From Nematostella vectensis (Eukaryota; Cnidaria; Anthozoa; Actiniaria; Edwardsiidae), in the NCBI RefSeq assembly GCF_932526225.1, contig NC_064044.1:10534906-10598905 (forward strand): 64,000 nucleotides of DNA, written 5' to 3'. The notes under the pieces are model-generated. The model saw only the letters and a program-made list of their open reading frames with translations, was not told the origin of the DNA and ran no database searches. Below, piece after piece: positions 56,101-64,000 of this stretch. A program made the position numbers and the translations under genes. How positions within the stretch are numbered: position 1 is the stretch's first letter; the number at the start of each line of letters is the position of its first letter.

Positions 56101-59100
56101 GTGGGAAAATAGAACAGCTGATCAAAGAGCACACAAAGAAGAAATATGATGTCAAACCCAATGTGGAACATTCTAAGGGTGATAACATCAAACATATCGA
56201 AGAGTCTCGCAGGCAGACCAAACATCGCTTTACTAGTAGTCACTCCTCATCACGCCATGCAGTTAAGCCTCTGTCCCGCAACACATCTAGTGAATCGTCC
56301 TTGTATTACGAAAGTTCACAACATCTGGACCAAGCAGTATCAATGGAGCAGTTGTCACGCGATGTCACGCTGTCTACATCTGCGTCACGCCTTAGCGAAG
56401 CACCAGAATACAGTCCTACAGGTAGTTTATCAAAGAGCCCAACAGCAAGTTACTATTTACCAACAGCACAATCTCCCAGTGAAGGTATCGTGGCGATAAC
56501 TGCCTCAGCTCAACCAACATCATCTGAAATGGATAATTCATTATCAGTGTCAACGTCTAGATCACCTGCGATGCATAAATCGAGCTTGCACAATCATCAC
56601 AGCTCAGCAACGAAGCCGAAGCTTACAATCCCAACAAAGAGTAGGGTAAAAACCAATCACAGACCACCATCAAAGGGCACGCAAATTTCTAATAAACACA
56701 AGCCAAGCTCAAAGAGTACGTACTTTCTATATAAACCTTCAACCTCGTCCACAAGGAAGGGATCATTTGCGGCAAAGGTGAAGAGCCCGTTCGGCCACAA
56801 AATATTTAAGCAAATCTCAACAACTGCATCTACGACAAATAAAACACTAACCACTTATAAGCCAAACCCTATCACTAACACATCAACATTCAAATACAAG
56901 CCGTCTGTTTCAACCAGGAAAATTGGCTATTCAATACCAGACTCGGGAGTGAGTCAATACAGCGCAACATTAAGACGCATAACATCAAGGAAAAAGGGGA
57001 AGCAGACATCTCAACCGACGTCACCCAAGAAGAATCCGTTTAAGATTACTCGCAAGCCGTCAACATCACCCATTAAAACTGATAACAGGGGAGCAAACTC
57101 CCAAGGGCACGCAAGTCCGACTCTAGCCGAGACGACGGTTTCAGAAGTGGATGTCGTTCTCCATAATAAGGCACAAGCTTTGAGCACTGAAGAGACCTTT
57201 GATTTCTCCTCAGGAGACAATACTAATCTTGACGCCTCCGGGGCCCCTGAAGCGCAGTTCCAAGAACACCAATTCCCTGAAAAGACTAGACCCGGTACAA
57301 GTGTTAAAGGAATTCAGTATCCAGGTATAGATAACCAGAGGACCAAGCCACAGGATACTGGTCAGGAAAATTCAAAAAGCTTGTCGACAGACAAGAGTTT
57401 CATTGGAAACAAGACTTCAGGTCAGCCCTCCAAAGTGTCTGAGCCAACAGAGAAGAGCTCTGTGACTGTTAAAGTTTTCACAGACGTCGATGACTATGAA
57501 GATCTTGAGACGAATGGGGCACCTGAGGATCTTGACGATGAAGACATTGGCAGTGGAAGTGGCGAGGAGGACTCTAAACCATGCGCAGCTTACAGCGTCT
57601 ACAGTAATGCTACACTCAAAGGCGGAATTTCCGCTGGCAAGTTCGAGTTTGTCGGACAAGTAGATACCCCTGATGACTGCCTTGTACAGTGTTGTGAAGA
57701 GAAAGACTGCGACTTGGCGTTTCTGGTCTCTGATAGGTGCTTTGTAGTCACGTGTCTGGTTAACGAGTTATGTAAGCCAATCCCTGCCACGAACACGGCT
57801 GGGTATCGGCCGAAGATTTTCTACATGCCGAGGTTTGCTTTGAAACTGCCTGTTGATATGCTGCAGTGGACCGATTTACAAGGTAATAATTCCGTCGGTA
57901 AAATAAGGACAGGAATGGAAACCCCGCCAACCGTAGAAGAGGGAATTTTACATGCTCTAACAGACAATGTTTCTAAACTTGTTGATCAAAAGAACAGAGC
58001 CTCGATAAACCAACTTATTGGATATGCGAACAGTGATGACGATGGGCCATCAGCTGGACCTAGCGTTACCCCCGTATCCAAGGTCACCGTTCGAATTGAG
58101 ACTCAAAAAAAGCAGGCACATACGTATGGTTCTAAAAAGAAGGCGGATGTTAAGCTTCACGTGCAGAGCCAAAAGGGACTCAGTAAAAAGACAGAGAAAT
58201 CAAAAGAAAAAAGTGCCCACCAGAACGGAACTTTGCATGGTGAAGAATATCGTCCAGATATATCTGACAACACAATTGAGACAGTAAGACTTGAAACAGC
58301 CCTTAACAATCATACGCCTATAAGTGAGGGAAATATAACCGCCCTGGCCGATTTACCTGAACGCGAGAATGGTACCAACGCAACGTGCGTCTTCTCTACG
58401 GTGATGCGTAATGTCACCCTACGAGGGGGGAGAAGAGCGGGAAATTTTATCTTTGTGACAGAGACAAAAGACTCTAAAATGTGCGAGATGGCTTGTTGTG
58501 CACGTGCCGAATGCGACGTTGCGCTCTTGTTAAACAGCTTTTGCTTTATGGTGGAGTGTAAGTCACGCCGTCTGTGTGCGCCCGTTAAAGTGGTTGTACC
58601 GGGATTCCAGTCTCAAGTGGTTTATAAGATTCGTGACGGGATCTCAGAATTGACACCTGATAAACCCAAAGGTGAGTTTAGATTGTCTTTTAAATACTAA
58701 AGGGCCGTCCTTTTAATTTTATTGGGGAGAGAATAGGGATGGGCTTTCCTATTCTTGCATTATTTTTAAAACAAACAAGCCTCACTACATGATAACAAAT
58801 ATCCTATAAGCCATCCCTCCCTAAAAATGCTCAACCCCTAAATATGATGACTTAGCTAAACTCAGCTAGTTGCATGCCTCGTTCACAGTGATTAAAGATA
58901 TTTTTTCCTGTTGTGAATTTGGAGATTGGAGAGATCAGTTCCGAAAACATATATCCATACACAGACATCCTTTCAATTTCACGTTAAATGAAACAGGTGC
59001 TGTAATTCTTTTTCAAACTATCGTTGAAATATGTATGCAATGTGCATATCAATTATCATTTGGCCTTCGTAACATATCAGATTTTTTTTCCTTTCTTTTT

Positions 59101-62100
59101 GTAGCTCAAAAAAAAGTGCATGTGTCTGGTAAAAGCAATGGTTCAAGCACACAAAAAAACTTAACGAATACCACGAAACCTGTGGCTACTCCATCTCACG
59201 TGACTACCCCAAACGTCTCCATCCGGGTCATCTATGGCCCAACTGTTCACATACACACCATCAAACCCCTCACCGCACGCTCGCAAGTTTTCAGACAACC
59301 TGAGAGAAGTGATGCGCATGAAAACATGTCGAGTACTGCAAACAACGCTGTAGATATAAGCGGCCCTAAGCTTCGGAAGATAACAAAAGCGCCTCAACCA
59401 GGATGCCATCTCTCGAAGGTCTATCATAACGTGACTCTCCTTGGAGGCCATCACGCGGGACACTTCCAGTATCTGATGGAGACAAACAGCACAGACGAAT
59501 GCACGAGGCGCTGCTGTAACCATAGCGACTGTGACGTCATGGTTATACTCGAGGAATCGTGTTTTCTCGTGACATGTGAAAGTCAACGGTCATGTGAGCC
59601 TATCCCTGTTAAGACCAGGAAATATAACCCGCGTGTTGTGTACAAATATGGGAATACTCTGCATATAGCTGAAAGCACATCTGTGACAGGACAACAAAGG
59701 GCCTACACACACCATACACTGAGGTTAACTGGTGGTGCCCCAGGAACGGGACAACAGGGGGCAACGGGGAATACCCCTAGAAAATCTGCAACCAAGTCTG
59801 GAATAGGACAAGAGGCAATTTCTCTCATAAAGGTCTCTGTGGACGCGGGTGCATCTTTGGGTACTAGTATAAAAAGTGAGTGGCTTAATGCGACAAACAT
59901 TGATGCTAAAGGAAAGAATCATGGTCCATTTAAGATCAACACTGAAGGAACGGAGGTATCCAAGGGGTTTCCATTGTCCCAGCACATTGACAGCGCCGAT
60001 TCAAGAAACAAAATTGATAAATTTTCGAGCACGACTTATAGTAGGAAGAAGGAATCATCAGGCAAAAGTGATGTAACAAGCAAAACCGTGACTGTTATAT
60101 CACCAGTGGCCATGCCCGTAAGCGTCAAGAAACAGTCGAGCAGTCAGTTATTAGGCAGCGATCTGAACAAGGAATCTTGGAAGGAAGTCAACCCTGTCAG
60201 GGAAGCAGCTGTTAATAAAAACATCGCTGGTACTCCGATCTCTACTGGTGCAACATTCGAAAGTAGTAACGGTATCAATATCGCTTCAACCAGCAACGTC
60301 GTAAGCAGTACTTCCGCAGGTAGCAGCCCTCCCACCTCCGGTATCACAAGTAGCGCAGGTGTCAATATAAGCAGTACCATCACCCCAACCACCACCTTCA
60401 CAAGCATTATCAAGAGTGAAAGCGGTATCCCATCCACATCTGTCGCTAGTATCAGTAGAAGCAGTATCAGCAGCAGTAGCACCATAAGCAGCAACACAAG
60501 TAGCACAACAAAGAGAAGCAGTACTCGCATCACAGCTATCACAAGTAGCGCACTCATCATCACCACAACCAAAGCCACGAATGGAGCCAGCAGCCCTGGC
60601 TTCAATAATACGATCGCAAGAAGCAACAGTAGCATTGCTTCACATAGCATCAATAGCACCAGTGGGGACGATTCAACGCTACAAGGCAATGATACTCTCA
60701 TACGAAAGATTACTGTGAAAGTTGCTCCTAAACATTCTCCGGGTGTAAGCAACGCATCGGAAAAGAGAGAACGGATATCTGAAACCCCAAAAAGCAACCT
60801 CGAACTCGATATTGTTGCAAATAGGAGTTCTTCTCCCAACAAAGAATCGGAGTCACCTGCTGAAGCTACAATGGTACTCCTGAAGGACTCAGCAAACAAA
60901 CATTTGCACAAAGATAACCTCAATGGGACACAGTCGGGCAGTTTTATACGGACAATCAAGGTGAACATTCAAGATAGTGTTCCACGGAATAAGAATAACA
61001 CTTTTATTAACCGGAACATGAAACCTAAAAGGATTGAACAAGTGCCCCCATCGAAAAATCGTACAACGAAAAAGGGCAGTATCGGAAATAATGCATCAAT
61101 TGCAGACAAAAGCATGACAAATGTTGATAAAGCTGTTATGTCAAAGGATGCCATTAAATCGCCTTCTATAGTGAAACCAACAGATTCTGAAGCAAGGGAG
61201 ATTATTGTCTCTGCGCTAAACGATAGCAGACTGGAATATGAAGCAAGACCTCTTAGTCGCCAAAACGATACCTTAGGGCGTCCTGTAGAAAAGAATGCGA
61301 TTACAAGCGACTTGATTGGTGAGAGGGTTACAAGCTCGCCAGAAAAGAAGAAGGAAGATTCTGCAGTGTTAGAACCTAACTCGTCGTTCGACGTCCGTTC
61401 AAGCATTAGTGAAAGTAGTCCAGACACTGTGCTACCGAGTACAACAGTACATCTTGTGTCGAAGGGCCATGTCTTTAACGTGCAGACGCAACAAACCTCG
61501 GAATCTATTAGCAAGCCATTAAAGGACATGAGGATTGTATCCAAAGCCTTATTGACAACGCTACCAAAGCTTAGGTCAGTTCTTGAAAGCACTGGACATC
61601 CGGAGCTCTCCCCAACTCGTTCTTCAGAAGTCCCTATCAGCTCTGAGTTCAAGAAAGGCATGGATGTAGTTCCTTCAAGGTCTTCACCATCATCTTCTTT
61701 CGCTACGGGATTTTCATCAGCAGTGTATTCTGTAATGTCATCAGTTACTTCAAAAGTCTTACCGAGCCCTGTGTCCCCTTTGTCGAAGAAAAACCTTATA
61801 CGGAAAGTTAAGGTTCTGATATATGACGATACTCATTCTTCCATGACACCATCAGTATCACCAAGCCCTTTTACATTGACGGCAAGTTCTTCAGAAAGCT
61901 CCTCGATAATTTTACCTACCCCTGTCTTACCCGTGAAAAAGAAGAACGATATTCGGAAAATTAAGATCCTCATAGACGATGATTCTTATCATTTGGATAG
62001 ATCGTCCATGGTCGAAAACGTAGAGAAGTCAGTTTCACCTATTTCAGTGACTGCAAGTCCCTTAGAAGCCAAATCGAGAATCTTATCGAACCCCGTGCTA

Positions 62101-64000
62101 CCACTGACAAAGAAAAATATCAAAATAAATACTGATCGACCCAGCGCCAAAAACTTTATTTTACCTTCGTCTAGCAGGGGAATGACACAACTCACCTCTC
62201 CGTCAAACTCAGACCTTTCCGTCGTTACCTCAGCGTCTATATCAGTCCCTTCAGGGTCGTCACCATTGTCAACAAGTTATGCCATGGTAGCTTCAGGCCC
62301 ATCACACTTCGTGTCAATCGAGAAAGCCATAGATAAAGTGAATATTTTACTCTCTGAAGACACATCTTTAAGAAAGCCTCGTGTTTTGACATCATCTGGA
62401 CTAGTCAAATCGGTCCATGACGGGAGCTGGTTGCGGAATACCATTCTTTCAAGTCCACGTTCCAGTTTATCAAGCTCTTTGACACAAAGCGTTTTAAACG
62501 GAACTGTCATAGAAAAGGTGAAGATCGTGTTCAGAGATGATGAACAACACAGTGGTGATCAAGACATCCCATCTTCCTATGAGAAAGTCATGCAGTCCAT
62601 CCATTCTACTACAAGTATTTCAAGAGCGCAATCCAGTCATCCCCGCCACATCAAGTCGACAACGGGTATCAAAGAAGGCATCTTCAGTGCTCATACATCC
62701 CAAGTTACCATGCCGCGTGATAGCAATAATTCTCAACCTTCAGGCGAACATCACACCTCGCTCAATCACTTGAAAGATGTAATGCAGATAGGTTCGTCTG
62801 TCCAAGCGACCTCTCAAGCTAGTTATATACGGTCTACAATCGCACCTCGTATCGTCGATCATGATGTTGGTTATTTAACTAAAGCTAGGGCTATAGGTCG
62901 AGTTATTGACCACGATCAAGCCAATCCGGGGCTCAATAAGGGGGGACATTATCAAGAAGGTTCGTCCACCAATGAGCTTGAATCCGACCAGCAAAGTTCT
63001 GGGTCTGGTAGCCTTGAATCAACTGCGAGTGGAGATATGGATGAACCAGTTTGGCCTGTGATAGCACATCAACACAAACACAACATCACTTTGAGTGGCA
63101 ATAAGACTGGCCACGGGTCAGAACCAAGTGTAACTGCACGAATGGAGATCCATTTGCCCAGCGAGGACATCTATGGTAAGGGACAGGGTGTAAGTGCTGG
63201 TCTGCTATCAAACGACACTCATTCGGCTGTGAGTAAGCAGAGCAGTAATGCCCTCCACCTTCCTTCGATATTGACCGATCACTTTACCGAGGAGAAAACA
63301 CTAGTTCCAGCAAAGGATATTCCTAAAGAAGGCATTGAACCAGAAGGTATCAAAGTGAAGATCGAAATAGAGAAACAAAAGAAGCACTCTAAAGTTGTTG
63401 ATAACAAGCATGAACCCCAGAATAGCTCTCACCTCGCCGCAAAATCGGATGCCCGTAAAGATCAAGAAGGCAATATGCCAGACGCTGTCACTGTGAAGGT
63501 TGAACTAAAGAAGCCATTCAAGCAGTCTGAAGTGGTGAAGAACACGAAAAAACATCAAAACAGCTTTCCTTTCGTTGCTGCTACCACATCAGGTGCAGCA
63601 CATTGGAAAACGTCTGTTGAGCTGGTAAATTCTCCTGCATTGGGAACTTCTATCTATGAACGGAACGACGTAGGATCTAATGGATATCATGAAGCGTCTG
63701 ACATAACCCCTCGAAATAAAACAGGAATCGCAGAACGTTTTCCATCTTCCTCCATGAAAAGTTCAGGTAAGTGTTTTATACTGTTCTAACACGTGATTAT
63801 GTTTCATGAAGTATTTAACAGTCATTCCTCAAGCTCGAATTAGCTTTGACAGAGAGATGTTCTTGACCATGAGCTGACTAGGGTGAAGGACCTGAAAGCT
63901 TGAATTGCAACTTCGGTTTTCTATTTTCAGGTATGGGAGATAGTCGGCACATCTCCACGACATGTAGTACATCGAGCGTGTTTTTCAATGTCACTCTTCG
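43720..64000 (+). CDS. Giant multi-MANSC-domain secreted or cell-surface protein (3' end missing)
   Basis: Eight exons seen: 43720-43819, 44228-44572, 47392-47584, 47941-48062, 49480-52605, 52789-58671, 59105-63766 and 63931 onward. All seven junctions have GT-AG ends and matching phase (1/2 except the 2/1 split inside domain 2). 14,501 coding nt, 4,833 codons, still open at the edge. Order: signal peptide (residues 1-34), MANSC-type domains beginning near residues 35, 162, 1212, 1908, 2138, 2894, 3162, 3357 and a ninth at 4822. The core pattern is C...C-x3-CC-x4-C(D)-x-A...C-(Y/F)-x-V-x-C-x(5)-C. This matches the seven-cysteine MANSC module of KIAA0319-type proteins, where a PKD array follows; none is seen in this window. 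Long basic Ser/Thr linkers lie between domains. No membrane segment is visible yet. Likely extracellular matrix or surface protein, inferred. Confidence 0.85.
44228..44572 (+). CDS. MANSC gene exon 2: divergent first domain
   Basis: Acceptor TTTTATCAG; 114 whole codons. Reads CYATFLPSQGAHVCRND, then LDACLSLCCGLKWCNHASL, CYGVACTGPGCG and a Ser/Gly tail. The C-x3-CC-x4-C and CYGVxC cores are kept; the conserved Asp after the CC-x4-C cysteine is replaced by Asn. Donor T|GTAAGT. A longer overlapping frame at 44180-44389 is a shadow. Confidence 0.82.
45803..46607 (+). mobile_element. MULE-like non-autonomous element with perfect 9-bp target duplication
   Basis: Terminal inverted repeats of about 79 bp start TTCCCTGCTAGCAGAGGCC and end with the complement CTCTGCTAGCAGGGAA; few mismatches. 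Flanked on both sides by CAGATCGTA (45794-45802 and 46608-46616). Long terminal repeats and a 9-bp duplication are typical of Mutator-like elements. 805 bp, so too short for a full transposase; carries one ORF. Confidence 0.88.
46003..46284 (+). CDS. Small ORF inside the MULE-like element
   Basis: 93 codons from ATG 46003. Reads MNQTPVSSPLRKKKTTVQF, a basic stretch KRLNSKRSK, then FCLVCGVNF (C-x2-C) and a helical FLVNLDQLFPEEYAK region. No match recognised. After the stop another frame continues with protein-like LIKREKILNEDKALNGFF, so the original reading may have been longer. It could be a captured host fragment or the remnant of the element's own DNA-binding protein. Confidence 0.4.
   Translation: MNQTPVSSPLRKKKTTVQFESPKTSLKRLNSKRSKNEFCLVCGVNFKTSGQASFFNVNTAQLDSKKMLQNFLVNLDQLFPEEYAKPVNGRLTR
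46780..46845. repeat. TATAT-type microsatellite
   Basis: About a dozen repeats of ATTAT/TATAT (5-bp unit) in the intron. Confidence 0.9.
46908..47245. mobile_element. Composite inverted-repeat element (one hairpin inside another)
   Basis: Outer ends GGGTCTCAATGGGGGT...TTACGGTAAA against TTTAACGGTAAACCCCTTTGAGACCC. Inner ends GGCACGAAAAC...GGAGTTCGCATACC against GGTATGCGAACTCCGGGTTTTCGTGCC at 47040-47168, with a further AAGATGGCGGCC stem inside. Each is a MITE-like unit. Confidence 0.8.
47392..47584 (+). CDS. MANSC gene exon 3: first part of domain 2
   Basis: CTATCAG acceptor, phase 1 entry, 63 codons. Reads HHCLKTAIIFNVTLARGFDSGAFIDRG, MASCQRKCCRMSRCDVAFMAGK, then donor AG|GTGGGT inside codon 2 of the CYxVxC motif. 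Contains one NVT glycosylation site at the position shared by domains 3, 7, 8 and 9. Confidence 0.85.
47941..48062 (+). CDS. MANSC gene exon 4: second part of domain 2
   Basis: Acceptor TTGTTTGAAG; the exon opens R-CFSVSCHSDEACQWIPVK and ends LKELASG with donor G|GTAAGT. The join restores the CFxVxC-x5-C core of the domain. 40 whole codons plus 1+1 bases. Confidence 0.8.
48063..49479 (+). other. Intron 4 of the MANSC gene
   Basis: 1.4 kb of AT-rich sequence. No exon, RNA gene or repeat was recognised. Confidence 0.7.
49480..52605 (+). CDS. MANSC gene exon 5: 870-residue Ser-rich linker and domain 3
   Basis: Acceptor TTTTTTTGGTAG to donor G|GTAAGG, 1041 whole codons. Starts acidic (LKQEEQQRAESEK), then Ser/Thr/Lys-rich linker with a serine homopolymer (49995-50265, TCA/TCG codons). 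Later parts are basic (KTKKRESPSK), and a semi-repeated block (QYSEAVHQTGPRRPVKSTPT / QSSRAEHQVERGRPVKI) lies near 51970-52110. It ends with domain 3: C..FNYTFVYGRRAGNFTY, NSCVQSCC, CYGVKC. The longest antisense frame here is poly-Asp from the Ser run and not a gene. Confidence 0.88.
49995..50265 (+). repeat. TCA/TCG triplet tract encoding polyserine
   Basis: A nearly pure (TCA)n run, broken by a few TCG, AGC-like and CCA codons, encodes about 30 consecutive serines and further Ser-Pro blocks. Expected to be length-variable between individuals. Confidence 0.92.
52353..52596 (+). other. MANSC domain 3
   Basis: Cysteines at the expected seven positions: C(KGSD), C(VQS)CC, C(RIA), C(YGV)C and C(QTA), ending LAYVIRE. 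The Asp after the fifth position is replaced by Arg. Confidence 0.85.
52789..58671 (+). CDS. MANSC gene exon 6: 5.9-kb exon with domains 4 to 7
   Basis: Acceptor TTTTTTACAG to donor G|GTGAGT, 1960 whole codons. The linker opens with a TGQ-rich repeat (LTGQ, VTGQALDGQ), then a His/Gln-rich block (about 53300-53470), a helical KKTPEEKRK..MHIGRHIMRIG segment and a KTS(T/A)-TAKTST repeat (54380-54570). Domains 4 (54624-54876), 5 (55314-55563), 6 (57582-57834) and 7 (58386-58632) follow, separated by Lys/Ser linkers. An acidic DDEDIGSGSGEED site before domain 6 suits glycosaminoglycan attachment. One exon encoding four complete domains implies intron loss or exon-internal duplication. Confidence 0.9.
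54624..54876 (+). other. MANSC domain 4
   Basis: LRGGFSAGKF, CIKLCCRRPKCDLAF, CYSVTC, ACHTV and a VAFIFR end: full pattern. Confidence 0.88.
55314..55563 (+). other. MANSC domain 5
   Basis: LLRGLQTGDYSY, CVEYCCSTEACDIAF, CYGVEC, VCKTLP and a VFITRR end: full pattern. Confidence 0.88.
57582..57834 (+). other. MANSC domain 6
   Basis: LKGGISAGKFEF, CLVQCCEEKDCDLAF, CFVVTC, LCKPIP: full pattern including the C-x-P-I-P ending seen in vertebrate modules. Confidence 0.9.
58386..58632 (+). other. MANSC domain 7
   Basis: NVTLRGGRRAGNFIF, CEMACCARAECDVAL, CFMVEC, LCAPVK and VVYKIR: full pattern. Confidence 0.9.
59105..63766 (+). CDS. MANSC gene exon 7: domain 8 and 1,370-residue linker
   Basis: Acceptor TTTTTGTAG to donor G|GTAAGT, 1553 whole codons. 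Domain 8 (59404-59649) is the best match to the canonical module: NVTLLGGHHAGHFQY, CTRRCCNHSDCD, CFLVTCESQRSCEPIP. The linker is Ser/Thr-rich with SST and ITTT runs, and it contains at least eight spaced copies of a short strand-like motif of the type IRKxKV (see findings), plus a SSGSGSLE glycosaminoglycan-type site near 62995. The upstream extension to an ATG at 58870 is intronic. Confidence 0.9.
59404..59649 (+). other. MANSC domain 8
   Basis: NVTLLGGHHAGHFQY, CTRRCCNHSDCDV, CFLVTC, SCEPIP and VVYKYG: full pattern. Confidence 0.9.
63931..64000 (+). CDS. MANSC gene exon 8, start of domain 9 (cut by window edge)
   Basis: Acceptor CTATTTTCAG; reads G-MGDSRHISTTCSTSSVFFNVTLR, aligning with the opening C-x6-NVTLR of domains 7 and 8. 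Continues beyond the window. Confidence 0.8.

Noticed and set aside
58870-59104. N-terminal extension of the exon-7 frame to an upstream ATG
   Set aside because: The stretch lies before a strong TTTTTGTAG acceptor whose phase matches exon 6; it reads as intron.

Overview
This window looks like animal (metazoan) nuclear DNA. It is AT-rich, has spliced genes with consensus GT-AG introns, and is full of dispersed inverted repeats, minisatellites and decayed DNA transposons. Secreted multidomain proteins (pentraxin with PAN and EGF modules, a multi-MANSC protein), an intron-rich TDP2 gene and many short inverted-repeat elements fit an anthozoan cnidarian such as a sea anemone. That assignment is inferred from gene content, not tested.

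Layout. (1) 1-5255, + strand: the 3' part of a secreted gene with a TTPTGE mucin-like stalk, an EGF-like module and a two-exon pentraxin domain. Its start lies left of the window, and its last exon is followed by a partial tandem duplicate at about 5377-5695. (2) 9912-17214, +: a paralogue with signal peptide, PAN/Apple domain, EGF-like piece, a roughly 45-copy TTPATTAE stalk and a two-exon pentraxin domain. (3) 18180-20062: a minisatellite plus a hAT-like element. (4) 20063-22717, -: tyrosyl-DNA phosphodiesterase 2 (TDP2), four exons visible, with a second hAT-like element in one intron. (5) 27016-34383, +: a decayed multi-exon gene of an unrecognised family with a RING-like zinc module and a C-terminal Cys/His module that could be a peptidase. 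It is broken by stops, frameshifts and inserted repeats. (6) 34384-40784: repeat-rich, including a large fold-back element. (7) 40785-42101, +: an intronless LicD/fukutin-type transferase with one membrane anchor. (8) 43720 to the right edge, +: a giant gene of at least 8 exons and at least 4,833 codons, with a signal peptide, eight complete MANSC-type seven-cysteine domains and the start of a ninth, joined by very long Ser/Thr/Lys-rich linkers. It continues past the window. A MULE-like element with a perfect 9-bp target duplication sits in its second intron.

The two pentraxin genes are a tandem pair and probably act as secreted or mucosal recognition proteins. The MANSC giant resembles the N-terminal module of KIAA0319-type proteins, but multiplied, and looks like a matrix or cell-surface proteoglycan-like protein. 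The rest (TDP2, LicD) are unrelated housekeeping or Golgi-type genes. Exon joins below were worked out by hand from splice consensus and phase; each join marked as phase-consistent was checked arithmetically.
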